Assembly (NCBI GenBank): GCA_934500705.1
Contig: CAKSTI010000005.1
Coordinates: 93,856 to 157,855 of the forward strand
Direction: 5' to 3'
DNA: 64,000 nt
Source: an uncultured Clostridia bacterium
GTDB lineage: Bacteria; Bacillota; Clostridia; UMGS1810
Shown: in pieces, positions 8,337-17,942 of the stretch
How the letters are laid out: the number at the start of each line of letters is the position of its first letter
Position numbering within the stretch: position 1 is the first letter of the stretch
Made by a program: the position numbers and the translations under genes
Notes under the pieces: model-generated
The model's input: the letters and a program-made list of their open reading frames with translations, nothing else
Told to the model about the DNA's origin: nothing
The model's database searches: none

Positions 8337-9836
8337 TTATTTAAACTTTTTTCTGTAAGCGGACGGTGTTGTTTTAGTGTATTTTCCGAAAACTTTGCAA
8401 AAATACTTTGCGTCGTTAAATCCGCACAGTTTTGAAATTTCGGCTATGCTTTTGTTTGTTTCCACAATCAGCTTTTTTGACTTCTCTATCCGCATACTGT
8501 TTATGTAGTGATTTATGGTTTCGTTTGTTACGGATTTAAAGGTTCCGCACAGGTAATTTGCGTTTATGTTGCAGTATTGTGCGATGTCTACTATCGAAAG
8601 ATTTGGATTTGCGTAATTCTGCTCCATATAGTAAAGTGCGGTTTTAACCAGTGTGTTAAAGCCGGCGTTGTCTATGAAGTTTTCCACCTTTGACAAAATG
8701 GAGAGAATGTGGTTGTTGAGTTCGTCCAAAAACTTTGCCTTGTGAATGTTGAACGTATCATCATAGAGATTGTATTCGTCATTGTAGGCAAGAAAATAGT
8801 TTTTAAAAAACGAATGTATGGTTTCAAAGATATTGTAATATATCTTTTTAGCCTTTGCACTGAGTATGTAGTTGTTACCGCAAAGTCCCTTGTAGAGCGA
8901 CGAAACAATGTCCTTTATGCCGTCGTAATTCTCTTTGGCAAGGGCGCTGTATATTTCGTCGGGGATTTTTTCAATCCCGGAGGGAACATTGTTTTGCGGT
9001 TCCTTGTAAATTACAAGTGTGTTGGGCTTAAAGAAAAATGCGCTGTCGAGTGCGGACGAGGCGTTTTCGTATGAAATATGCACGTTTTTGCGCCCCTTTT
9101 CAAAACTCCCCACGGCGCATTTAAAAAGTTCGCCGTCATTGATTTTTGCCAAAAATTCATTAAATATCCTCTCAACGTCCGCCCGTACGGCAGGGCTGTT
9201 TCCGGATAAAATTACTTCAAGCGTCCCGTCACTTCTGAAACGGCTGAGCATACTCATAGAGTATTTTGCCGAGGCATCTTTAATCAGCTTTGTTATGGGG
9301 GACATATACTCACTGCACGGGACTACGGCGGCACATACAAAGTTTTCGTTCGAGAGGAACTTTTTGCGTGCGTCGCTGAGCGTTTCGTCAGATGGTCTTT
9401 TGTTCTTGACAATGCACTCCATAAACTCTGCGTCTGCCTTTCCGTCGGGGTAGGCGCCGCTGCGGACGATTTCCGCTTCTGCCTTTTTAACCGCCGCTTT
9501 AAATTCATCGGAATCGAGCGGTTTTTCGAGAAAGTCCACGACGTTGAGCTTTATTGCGGTTTTAAGGTATACCTTGTCGGAGTAGCCGGAAAAGAAAATC
9601 ACCTTGCATTTGGGGTACAGAGATAAAATCCTCTGTGCAAGCTCCGTTCCGAGCATCCGGGGCATACTTATGTCTGTGATGAGAATATCGGGATTAAATG
9701 ACCTTGCAGTTTCAAGCGCAGTAATTCCGTTTGCCGCCTCGACTATGCACTCGTCGGTGTAGCCGATGTCGGTAAGCTCATTTTTAATCTGTTTTCTTGA
9801 AGGGGTTTGGTCATCAACAATCATTACTCGTATCAT
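8337..9836 (-). CDS. YesN-type response regulator with AraC DNA-binding domain
   Basis: 499 residues. The N-terminal receiver domain has VDDQTPSRKQ at the acidic pocket, the phospho-acceptor aspartate in DILITDISMP near residue 54, and FLEKPLDSDEF after the conserved lysine. A long middle region precedes a C-terminal pair of helix-turn-helix motifs of AraC type (about 400-499: SIVDIAQYCNINANYL and SIAEISKLCGFNDAKYFCKVF). RBS AAGGAG precedes ATG 9836. It overlaps the sensor kinase gene by 23 bases. By family precedent such pairs activate a neighbouring carbohydrate importer, here the divergent genes starting at 11743. Confidence 0.95.
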   Translation of the reverse strand: MIRVMIVDDQTPSRKQIKNELTDIGYTDECIVEAANGITALETARSFNPDILITDISMPRMLGTELAQRILSLYPKCKVIFFSGYSDKVYLKTAIKLNVVDFLEKPLDSDEFKAAVKKAEAEIVRSGAYPDGKADAEFMECIVKNKRPSDETLSDARKKFLSNENFVCAAVVPCSEYMSPITKLIKDASAKYSMSMLSRFRSDGTLEVILSGNSPAVRADVERIFNEFLAKINDGELFKCAVGSFEKGRKNVHISYENASSALDSAFFFKPNTLVIYKEPQNNVPSGIEKIPDEIYSALAKENYDGIKDIVSSLYKGLCGNNYILSAKAKKIYYNIFETIHSFFKNYFLAYNDEYNLYDDTFNIHKAKFLDELNNHILSILSKVENFIDNAGFNTLVKTALYYMEQNYANPNLSIVDIAQYCNINANYLCGTFKSVTNETINHYINSMRIEKSKKLIVETNKSIAEISKLCGFNDAKYFCKVFGKYTKTTPSAYRKKFK

Positions 9837-11553
9837 CTGAGACGGCTCCTTTTACTTTTATGGTAATTTTGGTATACTCGTTTTCCTTGCTTTCGATGGT
9901 AAGTCCGTAATCGCTGCCGAAAAAGAGTTTCAAGCGACGGTTGGTGTTCATTATGCCGACTGAGTGCGTCTTTCCGCTCAGTATGGCGTCAATCTTTTCC
10001 TGCGGTATTCCGACGCCGTCGTCTGTTATGAAAATGAGCACGTCGTCGCCGGATTTTTCGGCGGAAACGGTTATGGTTCCCACGGGGTTCTCATTTTCGA
10101 GTATGCCGTGACCGATGGCGTTTTCGACGAGCGGTTGAAGGGTTATTTTGGGTATGCTTACGCCCATAAGCTCGTCCGGAATGTCGATTTTAAGTGTGAT
10201 GGCGTTGTCGTGCTTAAAGTTTTCTATGGCGACGTAGTACGAGATGTGCTTTATCTCGTTTTCGAGAGTTACAAGGTCGCTTTTATTGTGCAGGCTGATT
10301 TTGTAAAAGCGTGACAGGTTTTTTATGAGAAATGTCACGTCATCGGTCTTATTCTCCTTTGCCAGATATTGGATAATATCCAGCGTATTGTAGAGAAAGT
10401 GCGGTTTTATCTGCATTTGCAGAAAATTAAATTCATATTTTTTAAGTGTTTCCGAATAGTCATTATTATAGGCAATGAGGTCGTTTATGCTCGTTATCAT
10501 ATGATTATATGCGCTTATGGTTTCAACTATTTCGGCATTTTGGCTCGGATAGTTTTCGATTTGTTTAAGCTCACCGAATTTTGTCTTTTTCATTGCGTGG
10601 ACGAGCGTGTCGAGCGACTTTATCACCGAACCGCTCGCAAGGTACGATATTGCAAGCGAGGCGGCGGAGATTACAAGCAGAATTACAAACAGAACGGAAA
10701 ACATCACATAAAGCGTCCTGTACGCAACCGATGTGCTTTGCAAAACAATTACGTCATAGCCGGCACGGTCTATCCCTTTTTTTACGCCATAAAAATTTTC
10801 ACCATTCACATTTACGGTGGCGAGTTTGCTATCGCAAAGATTTGCAAATTCATTTGTATGGCGGCAGTTTTTGCCGTCCGACGAGCAGATAATATCACCG
10901 CCGCTGTTTAAAAGAATACTGCTGCTGTTTGCCATAGAGCTTTCTTTGAGTACGTTTTCAAACACCGATATATCTGCCGAGATTTTTAGATATCCTACGA
11001 TGTCGTTGTAATTGTTTTCGTTATACAGTGTGTTTACGATACAAAAATTCCTTTTATCATCGGCGGTTTCCGTGAAATAAAAGAATTTTGACGGTTTTTC
11101 TTTCAGACTTTTAAACCAACCTTTATTTTCGATACTGCTTACTCTGTCTGTCGATTGACTGTCTATAACCAAGAGGTTTTCATTCGAAGGATATAAGGTA
11201 ATCTGAAGCGGAATTTTATAGTTTGACTGTGCCATCAGGAAACACTGGGTCACATAAACGTAGTTTTTGTGGCGTTCAAATACGGACAGCTGCGATTTCT
11301 CGGCAAGGATACCCGGTATATCCGTGTTATAGCTGGTGTAGTAAATGCAATCCTCCATACTGCTTATGTAATTATACACATTGGACGAAATTATGTTTGA
11401 GGAATACCTCATATTTGTGAATATGTCGTTTTTGGTTTTCACTATAAAATACGACGCTGAAATGATAAAAAACGAGATGATAGCAACCAAAATGAGGGAA
11501 ATCTGCGAAATAAAAAGTTTGTATCTTATACTTGCTTTTCCGGCAACGCTCAT
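9814..11553 (-). CDS. YesM-type sensor histidine kinase
   Basis: 579 residues. One transmembrane helix near 15-37, an extracytoplasmic sensor region of about 240 residues, a second helix near 281-305, then a HAMP-like linker. The His_kinase domain has QIKPHFLYNTLD (phospho-accepting histidine near 385), followed by an HATPase domain with LVENAIGHG near 475 and DDGVGIP near 520. GGAGG lies 5 bases before the ATG. It likely senses an extracellular sugar or a loaded binding protein and phosphorylates the co-encoded AraC-type regulator. Transcribed from its own sigma-A promoter, divergent from the ABC importer genes. Confidence 0.95.
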   Translation of the reverse strand: MSVAGKASIRYKLFISQISLILVAIISFFIISASYFIVKTKNDIFTNMRYSSNIISSNVYNYISSMEDCIYYTSYNTDIPGILAEKSQLSVFERHKNYVYVTQCFLMAQSNYKIPLQITLYPSNENLLVIDSQSTDRVSSIENKGWFKSLKEKPSKFFYFTETADDKRNFCIVNTLYNENNYNDIVGYLKISADISVFENVLKESSMANSSSILLNSGGDIICSSDGKNCRHTNEFANLCDSKLATVNVNGENFYGVKKGIDRAGYDVIVLQSTSVAYRTLYVMFSVLFVILLVISAASLAISYLASGSVIKSLDTLVHAMKKTKFGELKQIENYPSQNAEIVETISAYNHMITSINDLIAYNNDYSETLKKYEFNFLQMQIKPHFLYNTLDIIQYLAKENKTDDVTFLIKNLSRFYKISLHNKSDLVTLENEIKHISYYVAIENFKHDNAITLKIDIPDELMGVSIPKITLQPLVENAIGHGILENENPVGTITVSAEKSGDDVLIFITDDGVGIPQEKIDAILSGKTHSVGIMNTNRRLKLFFGSDYGLTIESKENEYTKITIKVKGAVSDDTSNDC

Positions 11554-11587
11554 AAAAACCCCTCCAACTACATCATCTTACATAAAG

Positions 11588-11616
11588 ATTATAATTTGTT
11601 TTTACATTTGTGTCAA
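11588..11616 (-). promoter_or_regulatory. Sigma-A promoter for the sensor kinase-regulator pair
   Basis: On the minus strand TTGACA (11616-11611), a 17-base spacer and TATAAT (11593-11588): a perfect match to the vegetative consensus, about 35 bases upstream of the kinase ATG. Confidence 0.85.
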
Positions 11617-11666
11617 GACTTTTGGAAAAATTACAAGATATTACACCTTATGTGAGAAATAGCCAC

Positions 11667-11695
11667 TTTACACAAAAAACAATACGTGATAAAAT
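11667..11695 (+). promoter_or_regulatory. Candidate promoter of the ABC importer operon
   Basis: TTTACA (11667-11672), 17 bases, TAAAAT (11690-11695), about 48 bases before the start codon at 11743. Both hexamers are weaker than consensus, as expected if activation by the neighbouring AraC-type regulator is needed. Confidence 0.45.
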
Positions 11696-11742
11696 TTGTT
11701 TATAACAATATCACCAATATTTTTTGAAAGGGAGAAATTGCG

Positions 11743-13242
11743 ATGAAAAGATTAAAAAGGACACTGTGTTTGGTTATGGCTTTTGTGCTGCTGGCGCTTA
11801 GCGTTGGCTGCGGCGATAAGGCAAAGCAGACATCGGGTGACATCACGAAACTTAAAATGATACTTGTGGGCGAAAAGCCTGTGGTTTTCGACGAAATTTA
11901 CGGCAAACTCAACGAGATGCTCAGAAAAGACATAGGTGCCGAACTTGAAGTGGAATACTACAATTACAGCGATGTAAATCAGAAATACTCGCTTCTGTTT
12001 TCCACCGGAGAAAATTTTGATATAGTTTTTGCGGCTGACTGGCTTAAATACAACCAACAGGCGTCTAAAAACAGCTTTATGGAAATTACGGACGATATGC
12101 TCAAAAAATACGCTCCTAAAACATTTAAGACCCTCACCGAGAACGCAAAAAATGAGGCTAAGGTAAACGGCAAGATGTATATGATACCCAACACCGCCGC
12201 AGAGTACAACCTCAACGTTGCTCTCATAAGAGGCGACCTCAGAGAAAAATACGGAATGGACAAAATTGAAACAACGGACGATTTCCAGAAATATCTTGAA
12301 AACGTCGTAAAAAATGATCCGAGCATAATTCCGCTTGTCGATGTCGGAGCAGTGAGCACATTCTGGAGCTCATATGCCAACAAAACGGTAAACATTGAAA
12401 TACCCAAAGGCTCGGAAATTTCATACAGCGTTGCCGACGGTAAATTCTCTAAAAAGGATTACACCGACTGGTACATAGACGGCGTTAAAAAGACGAGAGA
12501 ATTTGTGGACAAGGGCATCATTCCTGCCGACATAATCGCAAACAAAACAATATCCAATATGTTTGAAAACGGAAAAGCGGCAACATATGTTAAAAATTTG
12601 GAAACCTGCGCTACAATGGCTAAAAAGATGAGAGCGGCTCATCCGGACTGGAAAGTTGAAATATGCGACTTTTCAAAAGGCGTTCCCAAAATCGTGAATG
12701 CATCGATTTCAAATGGTCTTGCACTCAACCGTGAAACAAAGAACGTTGAAAAGTCGTTAAAGCTTATAGAACTTTTGAGAAACGACAAAAGATATTTTGA
12801 CCTCACCTGGTACGGTATAGAGGGTAAGCACTGGAAAGCTGACGGCAAAAACGGTTATATTTCATTAAACAGCGAACTTCCGAACGACCAGAAGTACGAA
12901 CCCGGCTGCGTTTGGGGCTGGAAAAATCAGGAGATGCTCAGAACCGACTCTACCGACATTCCGGAAAAGAAGGAAATCCTCGACCGTTGGGAGAGCGAAA
13001 CCATTACAAGCGATATATACGGATTCGTATTTGACGACACGAATGTAAAGACCGAACTTGCTTCCATTGCAAGCGCTGCCTCACAGTACGGCGGACCGCT
13101 ATACAATGGTATGGTTGCAAAAAACGAAATAGACTCGTCGTTTAAAACGTACCAGAAAAAATTGGAGCAGGCAGGTATCGACAAGGTATATGAAGAAACA
13201 ATTAAACAGTATAAGGAATACCAGAAAACACTTAAGAAATAG
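11743..13242 (+). CDS. Carbohydrate ABC transporter substrate-binding lipoprotein
   Basis: 499 residues with a lipoprotein signal (MAFVLLALSVGCGDK, lipidated cysteine near residue 24). The mature part is an extracellular solute-binding protein of the family 1, LplA-like type: TGENFDIVFAADWL near 95 and GKMYMIPNTAAEYN near 145. RBS AAAGGGAG precedes the ATG. It is the first gene of a binding protein-permease-permease operon located next to a YesM/YesN system, a standard arrangement for oligosaccharide importers in Bacillota. The probable ligand is an oligosaccharide released by the secreted enzymes encoded downstream; identity unknown. Confidence 0.92.
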   Translation: MKRLKRTLCLVMAFVLLALSVGCGDKAKQTSGDITKLKMILVGEKPVVFDEIYGKLNEMLRKDIGAELEVEYYNYSDVNQKYSLLFSTGENFDIVFAADWLKYNQQASKNSFMEITDDMLKKYAPKTFKTLTENAKNEAKVNGKMYMIPNTAAEYNLNVALIRGDLREKYGMDKIETTDDFQKYLENVVKNDPSIIPLVDVGAVSTFWSSYANKTVNIEIPKGSEISYSVADGKFSKKDYTDWYIDGVKKTREFVDKGIIPADIIANKTISNMFENGKAATYVKNLETCATMAKKMRAAHPDWKVEICDFSKGVPKIVNASISNGLALNRETKNVEKSLKLIELLRNDKRYFDLTWYGIEGKHWKADGKNGYISLNSELPNDQKYEPGCVWGWKNQEMLRTDSTDIPEKKEILDRWESETITSDIYGFVFDDTNVKTELASIASAASQYGGPLYNGMVAKNEIDSSFKTYQKKLEQAGIDKVYEETIKQYKEYQKTLKK

Positions 13243-13253
13243 GGGTAATGACA

Positions 13254-14210
13254 ATGAAAACAGCTAACAACATATCGCCATCACATCTTAATGCGAAACG
13301 CCCTTTTCTTTACAAACTCTCAAAATACAAGATACTGCTCCTTATGATTTTGCCGACGCTGTTGTATTATTTAATATTCTCGTATCTGCCTATGTTCGGC
13401 GTGATACTTGCTTTCAAAAAATACGACTATTCATTGGGAATACTCAAAAGCCCCCTCGTGGGGCTTGACAACTTTAAGTTTTTTTTCAAAAGCGGTCAGG
13501 CATTTGTGGTTACGAGAAATACATTCCTCTACAACGTTGCATTTATATTCATCGGAAATGCAATGCAGCTGATAACGGCAATATTTTTAACGGAGATAGG
13601 CAGCAAAAAGGTACGCAAGGCTGCTCAGACGTGCATATTCTTTCCGTATTTTATTTCGTGGGTTGTTGTGGGAGCATTTATCTACAATGTGTTCAGCTTT
13701 GATTACGGAATTTTAAACACGGTTTTAAAGTCGATGTCGCTAAGCCCTGTAAACGTGTATACCGAGCCTAAGTATTGGCCGTTTATAATCGTTGTTTTAG
13801 AAGTGTGGAAAGGTCTCGGATACGGCTCGGTTGTGTATATGGCAACCATTACGGGAATTGACACTTCTATATACGAGGCGGCAGAAATTGACGGTGCAAA
13901 CATTATGCAGAGAATTTGGTACATTACTGTGCCGACGCTGCGTTCCACAATGATAACACTTGTTCTTCTGGCTCTTGGCAGAGTATTCAGAGGAAGTATG
14001 GATCTTTTTTACAACCTGGTGGGAAACAACGGACTTCTTTACAACTTTACCGATGTTATTGATACATTTACGTTCAGAACGCTTTTGTTTTCAAATGATA
14101 TAGGTATGTCGTCTGCTGTGGGATTTTATCAGTCGATTCTTTGCTTTGTGTTTATAATGCTTGCAAACACTCTTGTGAAAAAAATTGACAGCGACAGCGC
14201 ATTGTTCTAA
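13254..14210 (+). CDS. Carbohydrate ABC transporter permease, LplB-type
   Basis: 318 residues with about six membrane helices. The binding-protein-dependent transport loop is seen as EAAEIDGANIMQRIWYITVP near residue 205, the EAA motif that contacts the ATPase. The N-terminal pattern LLMILPTLLYYLIFSYLPM fits the LplB/UgpA class. ATG 13254 is preferred to ATG 13248 because AGGGGT then lies 7 bases upstream rather than 1-2. It forms a heterodimer with the permease that follows. No ATPase gene is present in the operon, as is usual when a shared MsmK-type ATPase is encoded elsewhere. Confidence 0.93.
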   Translation: MKTANNISPSHLNAKRPFLYKLSKYKILLLMILPTLLYYLIFSYLPMFGVILAFKKYDYSLGILKSPLVGLDNFKFFFKSGQAFVVTRNTFLYNVAFIFIGNAMQLITAIFLTEIGSKKVRKAAQTCIFFPYFISWVVVGAFIYNVFSFDYGILNTVLKSMSLSPVNVYTEPKYWPFIIVVLEVWKGLGYGSVVYMATITGIDTSIYEAAEIDGANIMQRIWYITVPTLRSTMITLVLLALGRVFRGSMDLFYNLVGNNGLLYNFTDVIDTFTFRTLLFSNDIGMSSAVGFYQSILCFVFIMLANTLVKKIDSDSALF

Positions 14211-14222
14211 GGAGATATGGAA

Positions 14223-15125
14223 ATGGAGAAAAACAAACTTAACAAAGCAACTATTGACTATAAAGTATTTCTTGTCGTTGCGTATGTATTTATCGGGATT
14301 GTATCGGTGCTCGGTGTTGTGCCGTTTCTTATGATGCTCTCAGGTTCTTTTACATCGGAAAGAGAAATAATCAATCACGGCTATTCACTGTGGATTTCGG
14401 ACTTTTCAACGGGGGCGTACACGTCAATCTTTGAAAATGCAACAAGCATTTTTCGTGCATACGGCGTAACCATTTTTGTAACGCTTACAGCAACGGTTTT
14501 ATCGCTCTTTTTTTCATCGATGACGGCATACGTTTTGCAGAGGAAGGACTTTGAGTGGAGAAATAAACTATCCTACTTCATATACTTTACAACGCTTTTT
14601 TCGGGCGGACTTACGCCGTGGTATATGCTTATGATGAAAATGGGTATGAAAAACAACATCGTTGCTCTCATAATTCCGCACCTTTTCGCCGTGTTTAACA
14701 TTCTTATTATGCGAAACTATATGAGTTCAATTCCGCACGAGATTGCAGAATCTGCAAAGGTGGACGGAGCAAACGACTTTGTGATTTACTTAAAGCTAAT
14801 AATGCCGCTTTCAAAGCCGGTTCTTGCAACCATTGCTCTTTTTGCCGGTCTCGTATGCTGGAACGAGTGGTACAACTGTATGCTGTTTATAAGCGATACA
14901 AAATTGTATACACTCCAATATTACCTGTATAATATGCTAAACAACGCAACTGCGATGAAAGAGCTTGTAAGCGGAACAAACTTTGACGTATCAAGTACGG
15001 AGCTGCCCACAGAAAGTACAAAGCTCGCAATGTCAATCATTGCAACCGGACCGATACTTCTTTTGTACCCATTTATACAGAAATACTTTGTTAAAGGTAT
15101 AGTAATAGGTGCGGTAAAGGGTTGA
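14223..15125 (+). CDS. Carbohydrate ABC transporter permease, LplC/YtcP-type
   Basis: 300 residues with six predicted membrane helices. The EAA loop appears as EIAESAKVDGANDFVIYLKL near residue 180. PFLMMLSGSFTSEREI near 40 is typical of the MalG/LplC class. AAGGAG stands 8 bases before ATG 14223 and only 2 before the in-frame ATG 14217, so the later start is chosen. Pairs with the preceding permease. The gene is followed after 20 bases by a secreted enzyme, suggesting that import and extracellular degradation are co-transcribed. Confidence 0.93.
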   Translation: MEKNKLNKATIDYKVFLVVAYVFIGIVSVLGVVPFLMMLSGSFTSEREIINHGYSLWISDFSTGAYTSIFENATSIFRAYGVTIFVTLTATVLSLFFSSMTAYVLQRKDFEWRNKLSYFIYFTTLFSGGLTPWYMLMMKMGMKNNIVALIIPHLFAVFNILIMRNYMSSIPHEIAESAKVDGANDFVIYLKLIMPLSKPVLATIALFAGLVCWNEWYNCMLFISDTKLYTLQYYLYNMLNNATAMKELVSGTNFDVSSTELPTESTKLAMSIIATGPILLLYPFIQKYFVKGIVIGAVKG

Positions 15126-15145
15126 TTTTAAAGGAGGATTGCAAA

Positions 15146-17926
15146 ATGCTGAAAAAAGCTACATCTTTTTTGCTGATTTTGTGTATGCTCATATTGCCTG
15201 CGGCGGTCTCTGCCTCGGAAACGGGTGAATGTGAGTTTTTGCTCAGCGGCGAAAAGACGGACGCCTTAAATATTGTTAAAGACGGCGATGTGTATATGAT
15301 TTCGGAGCAAAGCATAAAAAACATCGGCGCAAGTGTGTATAAATACGCAAATAAGAGAACGTTTTTCGCAAACGGAATGTCTGTTATTACAGAGAACGGC
15401 AGCAGCACAGCTTACATAAACGGGGTTGCGTCTGCACTCCCAAAGGCGGTGTATGTTAGGGACGGTGAGTTTTTTGTCCCTGTGGATAACGTTTTAAAGG
15501 GCCTCGGTTACAGAGTTAAATATTCCGAAGATGGCAAAACGTGTGACATATATGTTGCCTCGGAGATAGAAAACGTATTAAACCGTGCCGAGATGATAGA
15601 CGGAATGTACGTTTCCGACGAACTTTTAACCAACACGTCATTTGAGGAGGATTTCACCCTAAAAGGTGGTTGGTCCGGCAGGAACAACGCAACGGCCTTG
15701 CAGACCGATGATTTTACCGTAGACGGCGAGTATGCCGGTCTGGTTACCGACAGACCTACAGGCTGGGGTGCAATTTCGCAGGATATTTCTTCCGTGCTTA
15801 ACGAATACGGAAAGGGAAAATACAGACTGCGAGGATTTTTACGCACAAAGGATGAACCCTGCGATATGCGTATTAAGATTAATATCACCAACTCCGCAAG
15901 CCAAAAATATAACTTTGAGGACATCAAGGAAGTAAACAACGACGGCTGGACGGAATTTGACTACATTTCAGATGTGCAGTGGGATCTTTCGCCGTCGAAT
16001 GCAGCATTCTATGCGGAGGCAACTGCAAATACAGGCAAGAGCTGTGAAAAGCAGGATTTTTACATTGACAAGGTAAGCCTTACTAAGCTGATGACTGCCG
16101 ATGAATATCTGGAAATAATCACAAAGCAGGTGGAACAAAAAGAAAAGGAAACCGCACGTGAGAGGGAACAGGCGGAGAATTACGGCAGATTGAGCGAAAA
16201 ATATGCCTCCGATTCTTTTGATGTGTACTACCCGTCAGAGGACAGGCAGATACTCAAAAATCCGTACAAAGGTCTCATAATCTATCCGGGCACGCTCACT
16301 TTCAACGGAGATATGAGCAGCGGAGCAGGCGAGATCGGCTCAATTCTGTATCACAGATACGCCTGGTGTTATGTAGAACCGGAAGAGGGCGTATATAATT
16401 GGGATATTTTCGACAAGAACATTGAGCTTTGCAAAAAATACGGTATGCAATTTGGTCTCGGAATAGGCTCTACAATAAACTACAATTCCACAACGTCGTA
16501 CAATCAGGACACTCCGGAGTGGGTATTTGAGGCAGGGTGCAAGTACACTGTGGAGGATATGGGCAACGGTTGTGTGCTTAAAATCCCCGACTATGACGAC
16601 CCCATTTTCCAAGAGAAAATGCAAAATATGATAGATGCCTTTGCCGAGAGGTATAACTACAATGAAACAATAGCGTATGTGGATATGCGAAATTACGGTA
16701 ACTGGGGCGAATGGCATTTCTATTCGCTGCCGATAAACCGTGAGCTCGACGCAAAGAGGACAAATGAACAGTTCTTTAAATACATAGATATGTTCAAGGA
16801 CGTAAAACTGCCCACACTCACCTTTGTTGCCAAGCCGGACGTTGTAAAGCACGCTCTCGAAACCTTTGGAGCAGGCATAAGAGGCGACGGACTTGTAAAT
16901 CCCACAATAGTGGACAACCACAAAAACTTGAACCTTGTAGAGGGCAAGGCAATGGCGGTCGGTGAGTGGTTTGAGCAGTATACCACCGTATATCAGCCCG
17001 GCGGAAAGTATGCTTATTACGAAAGCTCACTGCCCATTTTGTATGAAAGGCAAATAACCGAAGGGCACATCAGTTCTATGGCATTTTTAAACTGGGATGC
17101 CGACAAAGCATATCAACTTTGGAAAGATATGTATGACAGAATGGCAAATCTTCTCGGATACTGGTACAAACCGGTAAAGATTGAACATTCTAAGGACATA
17201 ACAAAGGGCCTGTTTAGAATGAAGGTTAAAAACGATGGCGTTGCACCGCTCTTTGCCGGTTACGACAAAAAGGCGGTTGTAAAGCTCGCTCTTGCAGACG
17301 ACAACGGCAAAATTCTCGACACCGTAGTATTGGACGGTTTTGATCCGCTCTACTGGTCGTCCGGAACATACAGTGACTGCGCTGCGGAATATGAGTTTAA
17401 AAACACCGACGGTGGTACAAAACTCCTTTTGGGCGTGTTTACAAGAGAACAGAATGAGGTGCCAAACGTAAAGCTCGGTATCAAGGCAGACACAATCAAC
17501 GGCTGGTACGATATAAGCTCAATGGCCAAGTCCGACACGTCAAACCTTGCTCACAACAAGCTGTTTAAAGCGCTTGAACCATATGCCGATGAGGGTTACG
17601 GTTTCAGACGTCCGGAATACAGCTGCGACAACAACATATCAACTTACTGGGCTAATAAATGCGTCAAGGGCAACTACCTTGAAGTAGACTTCGGCGAGGA
17701 AAAGAACATTTCCTCCGTAACTTTAACCGGAGCGGAGAGCATTAAGGTAAATTATTCAATCCAAGGGTTAAAAGGCGATAAATGGAGTGTTATTTCAAAC
17801 GGCGTTTCTATATCCTCCGCCGGAACGAAGATAAAGTTCAGGAGTACAGATGCAGAAAAACTGCGGCTTGTGATAGAACAGGACAAAGATGCCGTTATAA
17901 AAATCAGCGAATTAAAGGTTAATTAA
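15146..17926 (+). CDS. Secreted TIM-barrel glycosidase-like protein with CBM and discoidin domains
   Basis: 926 residues, signal peptide 1-22. Domains in order: a copper-amine-oxidase-N-like stalk domain (about 25-140, VYVRDGEFFVPVDNVLKGLGY), a CBM4/9-like beta-sandwich (about 150-310, ELLTNTSFEEDF to YIDKVSLTK), a TIM barrel (about 370-690), a beta domain (about 690-800) and a C-terminal F5/8-type discoidin-like domain (800-926). The barrel has NPYKGLIIYP, YHRYAWCYVEPEEGVYNWD, GNWGEWHFYS and VGEWFEQY; the two glutamates in GEWH and GEWF are candidate acid/base and nucleophile. It resembles DUF4832-type and clan GH-A proteins. AAAGGAGG precedes ATG 15146. Two paralogues lie at 23658 and 26567. 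Substrate unknown. Confidence 0.75.
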   Translation: MLKKATSFLLILCMLILPAAVSASETGECEFLLSGEKTDALNIVKDGDVYMISEQSIKNIGASVYKYANKRTFFANGMSVITENGSSTAYINGVASALPKAVYVRDGEFFVPVDNVLKGLGYRVKYSEDGKTCDIYVASEIENVLNRAEMIDGMYVSDELLTNTSFEEDFTLKGGWSGRNNATALQTDDFTVDGEYAGLVTDRPTGWGAISQDISSVLNEYGKGKYRLRGFLRTKDEPCDMRIKINITNSASQKYNFEDIKEVNNDGWTEFDYISDVQWDLSPSNAAFYAEATANTGKSCEKQDFYIDKVSLTKLMTADEYLEIITKQVEQKEKETAREREQAENYGRLSEKYASDSFDVYYPSEDRQILKNPYKGLIIYPGTLTFNGDMSSGAGEIGSILYHRYAWCYVEPEEGVYNWDIFDKNIELCKKYGMQFGLGIGSTINYNSTTSYNQDTPEWVFEAGCKYTVEDMGNGCVLKIPDYDDPIFQEKMQNMIDAFAERYNYNETIAYVDMRNYGNWGEWHFYSLPINRELDAKRTNEQFFKYIDMFKDVKLPTLTFVAKPDVVKHALETFGAGIRGDGLVNPTIVDNHKNLNLVEGKAMAVGEWFEQYTTVYQPGGKYAYYESSLPILYERQITEGHISSMAFLNWDADKAYQLWKDMYDRMANLLGYWYKPVKIEHSKDITKGLFRMKVKNDGVAPLFAGYDKKAVVKLALADDNGKILDTVVLDGFDPLYWSSGTYSDCAAEYEFKNTDGGTKLLLGVFTREQNEVPNVKLGIKADTINGWYDISSMAKSDTSNLAHNKLFKALEPYADEGYGFRRPEYSCDNNISTYWANKCVKGNYLEVDFGEEKNISSVTLTGAESIKVNYSIQGLKGDKWSVISNGVSISSAGTKIKFRSTDAEKLRLVIEQDKDAVIKISELKVN

Positions 17927-17942
17927 AAATAGGGGTGATAAC